The notes beneath the pieces were generated by a model. The model made no database searches, was not told the origin of the DNA, and saw nothing but the letters and a program-made list of their open reading frames with translations. A DNA stretch of 64,000 bases from UBA11872 sp965198285 (GTDB lineage Bacteria > Chloroflexota > UBA11872): the NCBI GenBank assembly GCA_965198285.1, contig OZ240251.1:992001-1056000 (forward strand), read 5' to 3'. This document shows positions 32,931 to 42,700 of this stretch, in pieces. The first letter of the stretch is position 1. Each line of letters begins with the position of its first letter. Both the position numbers and the translations under genes were made by a program.

Positions 32931-34295
32931 ATGAACGATCCATTCTTCGAGAATGTCGATGTGTTCCTGCCAGGTCAGGGCGACACATTGACCCAGGCGC
33001 CGGCCTATCACTGGGAGCGCACCGCGCCGCCCACGGAGGTTTCCGCCAAGGAGGGCCTGTCCGAGCAGACCGAACGCCGGTCTGACGCCCTGCACACCTT
33101 CGGAGTCACGGCCAACTTCTTCACCAGCACCCGCGACCCCGATGCAATGCTCGTGGCGGTTATTGGGACGGACCGGTCCGAACGAGCAAAACTGGCGCGC
33201 GCGAAGATCACCATGGACTTCACGAACCTTCACTACCACGACTTCGACGGTTTCGGCATCCATCTGCCCGGACTGATCGTCACGGGCGCCGGGAGCGTGG
33301 TTGCCGTGTGCCAGCGGCGCCACGGGGGAATGGGTGACGGCGGCCACGAGAACGATGTCCTCATGTCGCGCAGTGAGGACGGCGGCAAGACGTGGTCTCG
33401 GCAGCGGGTGATCTATGCGGAGCAGGGTCAATACACGTTCCTCGGCGCCATTGTCGAGGACCGTATCTCAGGCACGCTCTTCGTTGTCTGTTGGAACATG
33501 CCGGCCGGCATCGTCGACGATCTTGGCTACTTCGCCACCTATGCCGAGCAGGGCGGCGGCTTCTGGGTCGTCCAGAGCGCCGATGATGGCTTGACCTGGT
33601 CGGAGGCGCGGCACGTCGACCCGAAGCCCAGTCCTGACGGGTGGACCGGCTGGCCCAACAACAGCGTGCACGGGATTCAGCTAGCCGCCGGACCGCACTG
33701 CGGGCGGCTGGTGATCCCGGCTTTCCTCTATAAAGAGGGCGAACCCGGAGAAGTACCCGGCGTGCGTGGCGGGTTGCTGTACAGCGCCGATCATGGCGAG
33801 ACCTGGATGGTCGGAGCCGTGCTCCCCGAGGGATCGGACGAGGTGGCGCTGGTGGAGACCGGGGGCGGCGAAATCTACGTCAGCTATCGGAGGAACACCT
33901 GCCGACGGGACGGACGGACGTTCGCCCGTAGCCGGGACGGCGGCCAGACCTTCTATGAGCTGGGCGAGCATGAGGAACTGAGCGGCCGGCCCGTCCACGT
34001 AGGACTGGCTCGGCACGGCTCGGCTGCTGACGACCATCCGGACGTGCTGCTCTTCTCGTACCCCGTTGGCGCGACTCACCTGATCCCCGGTGGGGCGGAC
34101 ATGACGATCTGCGTCAGCCGGGACGGCGGACGGACCTGGCCCATTTCGAAGCTCATCGACGAACGACCGTGTCGGTACTCCGATCTTGCCGTGACCGCGG
34201 ACGGGACAGTGCTCTGCATATATACCGTTGGCGAGATACGAGACAGCGAAAAGCTCACGGTCGCTCGCTTTAACCAGGAGTGGTTGTTTGCCTAG
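32931..34295 (+). CDS. Sialidase-superfamily beta-propeller protein, paralogue 2
   Basis: A 454-residue protein starting at ATG 32931 (MNDPFFENVDVFLPGQG). Five Asp boxes are visible: SEDGGKTW, SADDGLTW, SADHGETW, SRDGGQTF and SRDGGRTW, matching a six-bladed propeller. No signal peptide is present. It resembles the protein at 34871-36148 over its whole length, starting with E-x-VDV-x-LPG and a shared GGGFWxVxSxDxGxxW segment. The two are paralogues in one plus-strand cluster with the binding protein upstream. Desialylation or related hydrolysis is family inference. Confidence 0.87.
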   Translation: MNDPFFENVDVFLPGQGDTLTQAPAYHWERTAPPTEVSAKEGLSEQTERRSDALHTFGVTANFFTSTRDPDAMLVAVIGTDRSERAKLARAKITMDFTNLHYHDFDGFGIHLPGLIVTGAGSVVAVCQRRHGGMGDGGHENDVLMSRSEDGGKTWSRQRVIYAEQGQYTFLGAIVEDRISGTLFVVCWNMPAGIVDDLGYFATYAEQGGGFWVVQSADDGLTWSEARHVDPKPSPDGWTGWPNNSVHGIQLAAGPHCGRLVIPAFLYKEGEPGEVPGVRGGLLYSADHGETWMVGAVLPEGSDEVALVETGGGEIYVSYRRNTCRRDGRTFARSRDGGQTFYELGEHEELSGRPVHVGLARHGSAADDHPDVLLFSYPVGATHLIPGGADMTICVSRDGGRTWPISKLIDERPCRYSDLAVTADGTVLCIYTVGEIRDSEKLTVARFNQEWLFA

Positions 34296-34450
34296 CCAGA
34301 AAGATGGCCCGCCCGCTATGAAGCTTGAGGCTTCCCGGCACGCGCGGCTTTTAGCGTACGCATGCGCCCAGAGGTCACCAGTACCTCATCGTGTCTGGCG
34401 TTTCGCTGTCGAGACCGGTGGTCAAAGATAATGTTGCGGAGGGTGACGAT

Positions 34451-34696
34451 ATGCGCTCGCTGGAAAAACTGACTAGGTACGTTATACGCGTGGCGCTTGC
34501 GTTGTTGATGGCTACGGTGGTTGTGGGTTGCGCCGAAAGCGACGAATTCGAGTACCTGAAAGATGAGCGGCAGATGATGCGGGCCGGTCAGTATGGCCCA
34601 GGCATGAGCGATGCCGATCGGCAGAAACTCCAGGAAAGCTACGCGAGTAACCAGCTGTCTAAAGCGACGCCGACCAGCGGTGGCGCGGCGCCATAG
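34451..34696 (+). CDS. Small lipoprotein of unknown function
   Basis: An 81-residue protein starting at ATG 34451 with GGAGGGTGACG upstream. The N-terminus has positive charges, the hydrophobic stretch VALALLMATVV and the lipobox VVGC, so it should be lipid-anchored outside the membrane. The mature part is charged at first (ESDEFEYLKDERQMM) and ends Ser/Thr/Gly-rich. No family is recognised. It sits between two sialidase-like genes and may be co-expressed with them. Confidence 0.7.
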   Translation: MRSLEKLTRYVIRVALALLMATVVVGCAESDEFEYLKDERQMMRAGQYGPGMSDADRQKLQESYASNQLSKATPTSGGAAP

Positions 34697-34870
34697 AGTC
34701 GGGCGCGGTGGCGAAGCGCTGTGCAAACACCGGACTACCTTCTCCAGGTGCTGCTCGTGCCTCTCCGGCATTTGTCAATTGCATGCCCCTGCACCCCGAT
34801 CGCCGTGCGCATCAGCAAACGCCAGCCCTGCCAGGCTACGTACATCCTGGTCTGATGAAGGAGCCGAACC

Positions 34871-36148
34871 ATGCCTGCTGAGCTATTTGAGACGGTGGAC
34901 GTATTACTGCCGGGGGTTGGCGAGACGCTCAACCAGGCCGTGGCCGCCCATTGGCAGGCGAGCGAGAGCCTGAGCGCGCAGATCTATCTGGGGCAGCGCG
35001 GACAGGAGGAGGTCATGCTCCACCTGTCGGGCCTGACTGCCGATCAGCGGCGCCTCCTGACCGAACGGCCCGTGATCGTCGATGCCGGGTGGGCGCATTA
35101 CGTGATTGAGGGATATGGGGTCCGCATACCTGGAATCCTCGTCACGCCTCGCGGCACGGTCATTGCGGTCTGCCAACAGCGTGTGGGCTCCCTGGCCGAT
35201 GGCGGACACGCGACGAATGTCCTGGTGACGCGTAGCGAGGACGGCGGCAGGAACTGGTCGCGACAGCAGGTGCTGTTCGCGGAAGCGGGAATCAATACCT
35301 TCCTTGGACCGATCCTCGCGGACCGCTACACGAACGATGTGTTCGTGACCTTCTGGAAGCTGCCGCAGGCGGAGGGCAATGGCCTGGGCTACTTCGCTCC
35401 CTATGCCGAAATGGGCGGCGGGTTCTGGATGGTGCGAAGTTCGGACGAGGGCCACAGCTGGTCCGAGCCGTATTTCGTCCGCCCGGCGCCGAATGCGGAA
35501 GGCTGGGTCGCCTGGGTGAACAACTCGTCACACGGTGTGCAGCTGGCTCGAGGCCCGCGTGCCGGGCGGCATGTGATTTCGGCGTTTCTGTTCAAGGCTG
35601 GCGAGGAAGGGCAGGCGCCCGGCGTTCGCGGCGGCCTGGTGTACAGCGACGACCATGGCGAGACCTGGCACGCGGGCGCCGTTCTACCCGCGGGTTCGGA
35701 CGAACTCATCCTGGAGGAGACGGAAGACGGCGGAATCTACGTGAATTACCGGAAGAATCTTCCCTACTACAACGGACTACGCTGGTTTGCGCGCAGTTCG
35801 GACAGCGGCGAGAGCTTTGACGAACACGGACAGCATGAGGAGCAGGTCACGCCGCGTTGTCACGCTGGGTTGATTCGCTACTCGTCCTCGGACGACGGCG
35901 AGAACGTGTTGCTATTCAGCAATCCCAGGGGACCGAGCCGCAGCAACCTGACCGTCCGGCTGAGCCGCGACGACGGCAGGACCTGGCCGGTATCGCGCAC
36001 CGTAACCAGCGACCTGGCCGGCTACTCGGACCTTGCGGTTCTGCCCGACAAGACGATTCTCTGTATCTGGGAAGGCGGCACGCAGCGCTACCACGACAAG
36101 ATCAGCGCGGCGCGGTTCAATCTGGATTGGGTGCTTGCGGGCGACTGA
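34871..36148 (+). CDS. Sialidase-superfamily beta-propeller protein, paralogue 3
   Basis: A 425-residue propeller protein, ATG 34871 (MPAELFETVDVLLPGVGETLNQA). Asp boxes: SEDGGRNW, SSDEGHSW, SDDHGETW, SSDSGESF and SRDDGRTW. Its layout is the same as the protein at 32931-34295, but a central N-terminal loop is shorter. No export signal is seen. It ends just before the convergent tandem glycosidase genes. The pair probably arose by duplication and may act on related sugars. Confidence 0.87.
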   Translation: MPAELFETVDVLLPGVGETLNQAVAAHWQASESLSAQIYLGQRGQEEVMLHLSGLTADQRRLLTERPVIVDAGWAHYVIEGYGVRIPGILVTPRGTVIAVCQQRVGSLADGGHATNVLVTRSEDGGRNWSRQQVLFAEAGINTFLGPILADRYTNDVFVTFWKLPQAEGNGLGYFAPYAEMGGGFWMVRSSDEGHSWSEPYFVRPAPNAEGWVAWVNNSSHGVQLARGPRAGRHVISAFLFKAGEEGQAPGVRGGLVYSDDHGETWHAGAVLPAGSDELILEETEDGGIYVNYRKNLPYYNGLRWFARSSDSGESFDEHGQHEEQVTPRCHAGLIRYSSSDDGENVLLFSNPRGPSRSNLTVRLSRDDGRTWPVSRTVTSDLAGYSDLAVLPDKTILCIWEGGTQRYHDKISAARFNLDWVLAGD

Positions 36149-36190
36149 GCGAGTTAGCTGATAGCCCGAGCCAGCGCCGTGCGATCGCCG

Positions 36191-37684
36191 CTACTGGGCT
36201 GACGCGGAGCCCACGTACGCCGCGAAGATCTTGACGTCGTCGGGCCGCGGGCACTCGCGGCTGACGGGTCCGACGTCCACTTTCAGGCGTAGCGGCGTAT
36301 CGGTCGCTGGCAGCGAGTTGTGATTGGGCCAACGGACCGGCACGCGTAGACCTGACTCACTCAGTGTGGCCGCATCGTCGCCGGAGTAGCCGGGCAGCGG
36401 CCGAAATTGAAAGTCCACCACTTCGACTCGCGCTGATGCGAACTGGCCCAGGCCCGAGACGTTCAGGTGGACTGGTGAACCGTCCGCCTCGACGGTGAAA
36501 GGACAGGTGATGAACTGCGCCCGGGTGCCCGCCGCGTAGGGCTGCACGTAGCCCAGGCGGTCTCGCTCCCACTGCGCCAGGCGGACCTGGCCGTCGCCGC
36601 GCCAGACGGAATACCAGTAGAGGGTCTTGTCGCCCACGTTTTCCATGCCCTGCCCCTGCTGGAGCGCGGGGGCCGCTCCCAGGCGTGTCTCTCGCTCCTC
36701 GAAGGCGGGAACGAAGCGGAATCCGGGAATCGGTTCGTGGAAGTGCAGGGCGTCGTGGCTAATGGCCAGGCCCAGATCGATCGTGACGTAACGACGGTCG
36801 CTGTAGGGATACCCGTGCCACTGGCCATAGATGGCGAGGATCACGTTGCCCCACGAGTGCGTCGCCGCGCCCATGTGGATTTCCTCCCAGATGTTCTGCC
36901 GGTCTTCCAGGTTCGGACCTTCCAACCGCGGGGTGCGTGTAAGGCCAAGGGCGCTGCCCTCGGTCCAGCGCTCGAAGTCGTAGGAGGCGTAGATCTCCAT
37001 CTTGCGACCGGGGCCCGGGTGGCCAACGCTGTGGCCGTTCACGTAGTAGCAGCCGTTCCACTTGATCAGGCCGGACTGCTCGAAGGCGACGCTGCCACGC
37101 GGGTTGTCGGGGCTCAGCTTCCAGTGCAGGCCGTCCGGGCTGTAGGCCACTGACAAGCCGCCGCGCCGGCTGCCAGAGGGGCCGGTGCGATGACTGAACG
37201 CGATCTTGAACCGTCGTTTGGGATCGGGATCGTCAGGGTCGTGGATGATCGGGGCCCACATGAGGTCGATGTGCTGGGGGAAGTCCACCAGGTTGTTGGC
37301 CGTTGAGCCTTGATATTCGACTAGGCCCAGCTCGGGCTTGGTCCAGTGGATGCCGTCGCGGCTGACTGCGTAGCAGAGACGGCCGTCGTAGCCCTGGTAG
37401 CCGCCGACCCACGTCGGGTTGCAGCCCACGCGTCCGATGTACCACATGTGGAACTCGTCGCCCACGCGGACGGTGCTGCCGTAGTAGTGGACCTGCTCAT
37501 CGTGCGACCCGGGTTTGCCGTTAGGCACGACCACGGTTGGCCCGGTGCGCCAGCCAGGCGTTCGCTTGCCGTGAATGAGATGCAGTTGGAAGTTCGTGCG
37601 GAAGGGGATGCAGACGTCGTCGAAAGCGAAGAACGTGGCTTCCTCGACTCGCATCTTCGACGATCCAGTGTGAACACGGAGCAT
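36191..37684 (-). CDS. Five-bladed propeller glycosidase-like protein, tandem copy 3 of 3
   Basis: A 497-residue protein resembling the GH32/43/68/130 propeller superfamily. Repeated blade motifs include FHMWYIGRVG, SRDGIHWTKPELGLVEY, AYSPDGLHWKLSPDNP and NGHSVGHPGPGRKMEIYASYDFERW. No signal peptide is present. It is the last of three adjacent copies (the others start at 39295 and 40905), all starting MLRVH and nearly colinear in sequence. About 123 nt of conserved spacer separates it from copy 2. The likely role is hydrolysis or phosphorolysis of a plant or algal glycan unit; the exact GH family cannot be assigned by eye. Confidence 0.8.
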   Translation of the reverse strand: MLRVHTGSSKMRVEEATFFAFDDVCIPFRTNFQLHLIHGKRTPGWRTGPTVVVPNGKPGSHDEQVHYYGSTVRVGDEFHMWYIGRVGCNPTWVGGYQGYDGRLCYAVSRDGIHWTKPELGLVEYQGSTANNLVDFPQHIDLMWAPIIHDPDDPDPKRRFKIAFSHRTGPSGSRRGGLSVAYSPDGLHWKLSPDNPRGSVAFEQSGLIKWNGCYYVNGHSVGHPGPGRKMEIYASYDFERWTEGSALGLTRTPRLEGPNLEDRQNIWEEIHMGAATHSWGNVILAIYGQWHGYPYSDRRYVTIDLGLAISHDALHFHEPIPGFRFVPAFEERETRLGAAPALQQGQGMENVGDKTLYWYSVWRGDGQVRLAQWERDRLGYVQPYAAGTRAQFITCPFTVEADGSPVHLNVSGLGQFASARVEVVDFQFRPLPGYSGDDAATLSESGLRVPVRWPNHNSLPATDTPLRLKVDVGPVSRECPRPDDVKIFAAYVGSASAQ

Positions 37685-37807
37685 GGCTACAACCTTGGGC
37701 TCGGCTCAGCGTGGAATCGGAAGCCAGCTGGCCGGGGCGCCGCGGCTACGCGGGCGGGGCAACTCCTGGTCACGCCAGCTCGGTCGATGCAGGCGCTTCA
37801 GGCCGGA

Positions 37808-39295
37808 TCATTTTGTGGCGGAACCGGCATAGGCGGCGTAGAGCTTGACGTCCTCGGGCCGCGGGCAGTCGCGGCTGACCGGTCCGACCTCCACTTTCAG
37901 GCGCAGCGGCGTGTCGGTCGCTGGCAGCGAGCTGCGACTAGGCCAACGCACCGGCACGCGTAGACCCGACTCACGCAGTGTGGCCGCATCGTCGCCGGAG
38001 TAGCCGGGCAGCGGCCGAAATTGAAAATCCACCACTTCGACTCGCGCCGATGCAAACTCGCCCAGGCCTGACACGTTGAGGTGGACTGGTGAACCATCCG
38101 TCTCGACGTCAAAGGGACAGGTGATGAACTGCGCCCGCGTGTCCGCCGCGTAGGGCTGCACGTAGCCGAGGCGGTCGCGTTCCCACTGGGCCAGACGGAC
38201 CTGGCCGTCGCCGCGCCAGACCGAATACCAGTACAGCGTCTTGTCGCCCACGTTCTCCATGCCCTGTCCCTGCTGAAGGGCAGGCCCCGCCCCCAGACGC
38301 GTGTCGCGCTCCTCGCGGGCAGGAACGAAACGAAACCCGGGAATCGGTTCGTGGAAGTGGATCGCGTCGTGACTGATGGCCAGCCCCAGGTCGATCGTGA
38401 CGTAGCGCCGGTCGCTGTAGGGGTACCCGTGCCACTGCCCATAGATGCCCAGGATCACGTTGTCCCAGGAGTGCAGCCCCGCGCCCATATGGACTTCCTC
38501 CCAGATGTTCTGCCGGTCTTCCAGGTCCGGCCCTTCCAGCCGCGGACTGCGCGTCATGCTCAATGCGCTGCCTTCGGTCCAGTGCTCGAAATCGTAGGAG
38601 GCGTAGGTCTCCATCTTTCGGCCGGGGCCCGGGTGGCCGACGCTGTGGCCGTTCACGAAGTAGCAGCCGTTCCACCTGATGAGGCCTGCGTGCTCGAAGG
38701 CGACGCTGCAGAGCGGGTTGTTGGGACTGGGCGTCCAATGCAGCCCGTCCGGGCTGTACGCCACGGAAAGGCCGCCGCGGCGTTTGCCCGAGGGGCTGGT
38801 GAGAGGACTGAAGGCGAGCTTGAATCGGCGCTTGGGATCGGGATCCTCAGGGTCGTGGATAATCGCGGCCAAGGGCAGATCGATGTCCGGGGGAAAGTCC
38901 GCCAGGTTGTTGGCGGTCGAGCCTTGATACTCGACCAGTCCGAGGTCGGGCTTCGTCCAGTGAATGCCGTCGCGGCTGGACGCGTAGCACAAGCGCCCGT
39001 CGTAACCCTCATAGTTGGCCCATTCCGGATGACGGCCCACGCGTCCGATGTACCACATGTGGAACACGTCGCCCACGCGGATAGTGCTGCCGAAGTAGTG
39101 GACGCCCTCGTCGTGTGAACCCGGCTCGCCCCTGGGCACCACGACGGTCGGTCCCGTGCGCCAGCCAGGGGTTCGTTTCCCATGAATGAGGTGAAGCTGG
39201 AAGTTCGTGCGAAAGGGGATGCAGACGTCGTCGAACGCGAAGAACGTGGCTTCCTCGACTCGCAACCCCGACGATCCAGTGTGGACACGCAGCAT
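37808..39295 (-). CDS. Five-bladed propeller glycosidase-like protein, tandem copy 2 of 3
   Basis: A 495-residue copy, very close to copies 1 and 3. Differences cluster in small surface stretches, for example LGRHPEWANYEGYDG-type changes early and PLTSPSGKRRGG in place of HRTGPSG. The motifs DGIHWTKPDLGLVEYQGS and ASYDFEHWTEGS are kept. The upstream spacer (39296-39417) is conserved with the one after it, so duplication covered gene and spacer as one unit of about 1.61 kb. All three copies look intact, so they may have diverged in specificity. Confidence 0.8.
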   Translation of the reverse strand: MLRVHTGSSGLRVEEATFFAFDDVCIPFRTNFQLHLIHGKRTPGWRTGPTVVVPRGEPGSHDEGVHYFGSTIRVGDVFHMWYIGRVGRHPEWANYEGYDGRLCYASSRDGIHWTKPDLGLVEYQGSTANNLADFPPDIDLPLAAIIHDPEDPDPKRRFKLAFSPLTSPSGKRRGGLSVAYSPDGLHWTPSPNNPLCSVAFEHAGLIRWNGCYFVNGHSVGHPGPGRKMETYASYDFEHWTEGSALSMTRSPRLEGPDLEDRQNIWEEVHMGAGLHSWDNVILGIYGQWHGYPYSDRRYVTIDLGLAISHDAIHFHEPIPGFRFVPAREERDTRLGAGPALQQGQGMENVGDKTLYWYSVWRGDGQVRLAQWERDRLGYVQPYAADTRAQFITCPFDVETDGSPVHLNVSGLGEFASARVEVVDFQFRPLPGYSGDDAATLRESGLRVPVRWPSRSSLPATDTPLRLKVEVGPVSRDCPRPEDVKLYAAYAGSATK

Positions 39296-39417
39296 GGCTA
39301 CAACCGTGGGCTCGGCTCGGCGCGGAATCGGAAGCCAACTGGTCGGGGCATCGCGGCTAGCTGGCGGGACAGCGTCTCGTCACGCCGGCCCGGACAATGC
39401 AAACGACTCAGGCCGGA

Positions 39418-40905
39418 TCATCCCGCGGATGAACCTACATATGCCGCGTAGAGCTTGACGTCGTCGGGCCGCGGGCAGTCGCGACTGACGGGACCGACCT
39501 CCACCTTCAGCCGCAGTGGCGTGTCGGTCACTGGCAGCGAGTCCTGGTTGCCCCACCGCACCGGCACGCGCAGTCCCGAATCACGCAGCGTGGCCGCGTC
39601 CTCGCCGGAGTAGCCGGGCAGCGGCCGAAATTCCAGGTCCACCACCTCGACGCGCGCCGACGCGAAGTCACCCAGCCCGGACACGTTCAGATGGACCCGT
39701 GATCCGTCCGTCTCGACTTCAAACGGACAGGTGATGAACTGCGCGCGTGTGCCCGGGGCATAGGGCTGCACATAGCCCAGGCGGTCGCGTTCCCACTGGG
39801 CGAGGCGGACCTGGCCGTCGCCACGCCAGATGGAGTACCAGTACAAAGTCTTGTCGCCCACGTTCTCCATGCCCTGCCCCTGCTGTAGGGCAGGCCCTGC
39901 CCCGAGCCGCGTGTCTCGCTCCTCGGAGGAAGGAATGAAGCGAAAACCGGGAATCGGTTCGTGGAAATGGAGCGCGTCGTGACTGATGGCCAAGCCCAGG
40001 TCGATCGTGACGTAGCGCCGGTCGCTGTATGGATAGCCGTGCCATTGGCCATAGATGGCCAGGATCACGTTGCCCCAGGAGTGCAACCCCGCGCCCAGGT
40101 GGATTTCCTCCCAGATGTTCTGCCGATCTTCCAGGTCCGGTCCTTCCAGCCGCGGACTGCGCGTCATGCTCAGTGCGCTGCCTTCGGTCCAGTGCTCGAA
40201 ATCGTAGGAGGCGTAGGTCTCCATCTTGCGACCGGGACCCGGATGGCCGACGCTGTGACCGTTCGCGAAGTAGCAGCCGTTCCACTTGATCAGGCCCGAG
40301 TGCTCGAAGGCGACGCTGCCACGCGGGTTGTCGGGGCTGGGCGTCCAATGCAGCCCGTCCGGGCTGTAGGCCACCGACAAGCCGCCGCGGCGGTTGCCAG
40401 AGGGCCCGGTTCGGTGACTAAAGGTGATCTTGAACCGGCGGTTGGGGTCGGGGTCCTCGGGATCGTGAATGATCGGGGCCATGAACATGTCGATGTGACG
40501 GGGGAAATCCACAATGTTGTTGGCCTTGGAGCCCTGGTATTCGACCAGTCCGAGTTCCGGCTTGGTCCAGTGGATGCCGTCGCGACTGTTCGCGTAGCAC
40601 AGGCGCCCGTCGAATCCCTCGTAGTTGGCCCATTGCGGATTGCTGCCCACGCGACCGATGTACCACATGTGGAACTGGTCGCCCACGCGGATGGTGCTGC
40701 CGTAGTAGTGGACGCCCTCGTCGTGTGAGCCCGGCTCGCCTTTGGGCACCACGACGGTTGGACCCGTGCGCCAGCCAGGCGTTCGCTTGCCGTGAATGAG
40801 GTGCAGTTGGAAGTTGGTACGGAAGGGAATGCAGACGTCGTCGAAGGCGAAGAAGGTGGCGTGCCGGACCTGCATCTCTGAGGGTCCGCCGTGAACTCGC
40901 AGCAT
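39418..40905 (-). CDS. Five-bladed propeller glycosidase-like protein, tandem copy 1 of 3
   Basis: A 495-residue protein and the first of the three copies in the direction of transcription. It follows the substrate-binding protein gene (41001-42689) with a 15-bp hairpin between them. The N-terminus MLRVHGGPSEMQVRHATFFAFDD differs most from the other copies. From TNFQLHLIHGKRTPGWRTGP on the three run together. The operon thus reads binding protein, then three glycosidase-like enzymes, consistent with uptake and breakdown of one oligosaccharide class. Confidence 0.8.
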   Translation of the reverse strand: MLRVHGGPSEMQVRHATFFAFDDVCIPFRTNFQLHLIHGKRTPGWRTGPTVVVPKGEPGSHDEGVHYYGSTIRVGDQFHMWYIGRVGSNPQWANYEGFDGRLCYANSRDGIHWTKPELGLVEYQGSKANNIVDFPRHIDMFMAPIIHDPEDPDPNRRFKITFSHRTGPSGNRRGGLSVAYSPDGLHWTPSPDNPRGSVAFEHSGLIKWNGCYFANGHSVGHPGPGRKMETYASYDFEHWTEGSALSMTRSPRLEGPDLEDRQNIWEEIHLGAGLHSWGNVILAIYGQWHGYPYSDRRYVTIDLGLAISHDALHFHEPIPGFRFIPSSEERDTRLGAGPALQQGQGMENVGDKTLYWYSIWRGDGQVRLAQWERDRLGYVQPYAPGTRAQFITCPFEVETDGSRVHLNVSGLGDFASARVEVVDLEFRPLPGYSGEDAATLRDSGLRVPVRWGNQDSLPVTDTPLRLKVEVGPVSRDCPRPDDVKLYAAYVGSSAG

Positions 40906-40934
40906 GGCTACAGCCTCAACCCCCGTCTAGCGCG

Positions 40935-40968
40935 CACCGGCCAACCCCACTGCTGGGGCTGGCCGGTG
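40935..40968 (-). other. 15-bp hairpin between substrate-binding protein and glycosidase genes
   Basis: CACCGGCCAACCCCA (40935-40949) pairs with TGGGGCTGGCCGGTG (40954-40968) with one mismatch and a 4-nt loop. No U-run follows in either direction. Position directly after a binding-protein gene is the same as at 32560-32614 and 49022-49047. Confidence 0.6.
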
Positions 40969-41000
40969 GCGTCCGATTCGGCGCGTCGGTACAGCGATCG

Positions 41001-42689
41001 CTACGGAGTGACCGGATTCGGCTGGCTCGCCGCCCAGCTCTTGAGCTCCAGAAAGCGGTCGTGGTTCTCTTCCATGTACCGGTCGAGAATCCCCAACATT
41101 TCCTCGATGCCCTGTTCCACGGACACCTCGCCCAACATGACCTTGCTATTGCTGGCGTACCCGGACTGCTCCACCATTTCCTGCCACGCCGGATGCATGC
41201 GCTGCTGGTAGGCGGGGTTGTCGCTTTCCAGATAGTGCAGTTGCTGCACGTGATTCTCGGGCGGTCCTGCCGCGTATTCGGGCGACGACGCCACGTCCTT
41301 GCGCCAGGTAACAGAGCCGCGGTCAATCGCTACCCGCGATTGCACCTTCGGTCCCGCCAGGTACAAGAGCCACTCGACCACGGCTTCGGTGTTGCCGCGC
41401 AGGCCGGCCATCTGGGTGATCAAGTGCGGCTCGTCGCTGAACTTCTGTGGCTGCGGGCCGCGCGGTCCTTCCGGCAGAGGGATCAAGGCCCACGGGAAGC
41501 GATCCTTGATGCGGTTGATGGGTCCGCCCACGCCGCCGCCCCAGTGGAAGAACCCTATCTTCCCGTTCGAGAACGGTTCGCCGGCATCGCCTCTGATCTC
41601 CCGGTACCGTGGGCGCGACGGTACCAGGCCCTCTTCGAGCACGAAGTCTCGGAGCATCTGCAACCCAACGTGCGCGCCGGAATCAAACACGGTCCAGCGC
41701 GTGGCGTCCTTGTTGTAGTACATCAGGTTCTCTTCGTCGGACAGCGCCCAGCCCCACGAGATTGCATTGCTACTCACAAGCGTCCCGGAGTCCCATAAGC
41801 CATAGGTGTCCGTCTCGGGGTCGGTGATGCGCCGCAAGGCATCCGGCATCTCGGTCTGGATGCCCCAGTTCCCAGGCGTTGGAAACTCGACGCCCGCGCT
41901 CTCCATTAACGCCAGATTGCCCGAGAGGACGTTCAAGTTGCCCTGATAGGGCATGCCGTGGAACGGCCCTCGCAACCCATCACGGTGCGGGAAGGGGCGT
42001 TCGTTGACCAGGTTCACGGTGGATTCGTCGGGGCACCAATACCACTCGGTGGGATCGAAGCCGTCGTGCTTTTGCAGCACGTCGTCGATCACCGTGAAGG
42101 CGCCCTGCGCCAGAAACTGGGCCGCGAACCAGCCCGGCATCAGCACCGCCTCGGGCTGGGTGCCCGCGGCGATCATGATCGCGATCATTTCCTGGTTCGC
42201 GTCCGGCGAGAGGACGAACTTCACGTCGATGTTGGGGAACTCCCTGGCGAAGTTGTCCAGCGCCCATCCCATGGCGGCGCCGCGCGGACCGGACGTGTGG
42301 TCGGTGTGAAAGACGAACTTCACAGGCGGGGCCATCGGTGCAACCTCGACGATCTTCTCGACGACCTTGGTCACCACCTTCTCGACCTCGACCACTTTCT
42401 CGACCTCGACCAGTTTCGGGACGACCTTGGTCACAACCTTCTCGACCTCAACTTGGATTTCCTTGGTGACCACCTTCTCCTGGGTCACGATCCGGTCGAC
42501 CGGCACTTCTTTGATCTCGGTCTTGGTCACGACCGTTTCGACCGGCACTTCCTTGATGACCGTCTTCTCGACCGCCACTTCCTTGGTCACGACCTGAGGC
42601 GCGGCCTCGCCGCAGGCTGCCAGCGCGATCGCGCTGATCGCCCCGGTGGCGCCGATCAGCACTCGGCGTCGTGTGACTGTGGCCCTCAT
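41001..42689 (-). CDS. ABC transporter substrate-binding lipoprotein, paralogue 2
   Basis: A 562-residue exported lipoprotein. The start VTRRRVLIGATGAISAIAL has an RR pair and is followed by the lipobox LAAC. The linker, about residues 30-115, is a long series of V/E/K/T units such as TEIKEVPVDRIVTQEK and VEVEKVVTKVV, longer than in the other two binding proteins. The binding domain begins VKFVFHTDHTSGPRGAAMGW, close to paralogue 1. Upstream lie a promoter and three TTCAGGC-type palindromes at 42701-42779. It likely feeds a sugar importer encoded elsewhere and is co-transcribed with three glycosidase-like genes. Confidence 0.9.
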   Translation of the reverse strand: MRATVTRRRVLIGATGAISAIALAACGEAAPQVVTKEVAVEKTVIKEVPVETVVTKTEIKEVPVDRIVTQEKVVTKEIQVEVEKVVTKVVPKLVEVEKVVEVEKVVTKVVEKIVEVAPMAPPVKFVFHTDHTSGPRGAAMGWALDNFAREFPNIDVKFVLSPDANQEMIAIMIAAGTQPEAVLMPGWFAAQFLAQGAFTVIDDVLQKHDGFDPTEWYWCPDESTVNLVNERPFPHRDGLRGPFHGMPYQGNLNVLSGNLALMESAGVEFPTPGNWGIQTEMPDALRRITDPETDTYGLWDSGTLVSSNAISWGWALSDEENLMYYNKDATRWTVFDSGAHVGLQMLRDFVLEEGLVPSRPRYREIRGDAGEPFSNGKIGFFHWGGGVGGPINRIKDRFPWALIPLPEGPRGPQPQKFSDEPHLITQMAGLRGNTEAVVEWLLYLAGPKVQSRVAIDRGSVTWRKDVASSPEYAAGPPENHVQQLHYLESDNPAYQQRMHPAWQEMVEQSGYASNSKVMLGEVSVEQGIEEMLGILDRYMEENHDRFLELKSWAASQPNPVTP

Positions 42690-42700
42690 ATTGCCCCCCG

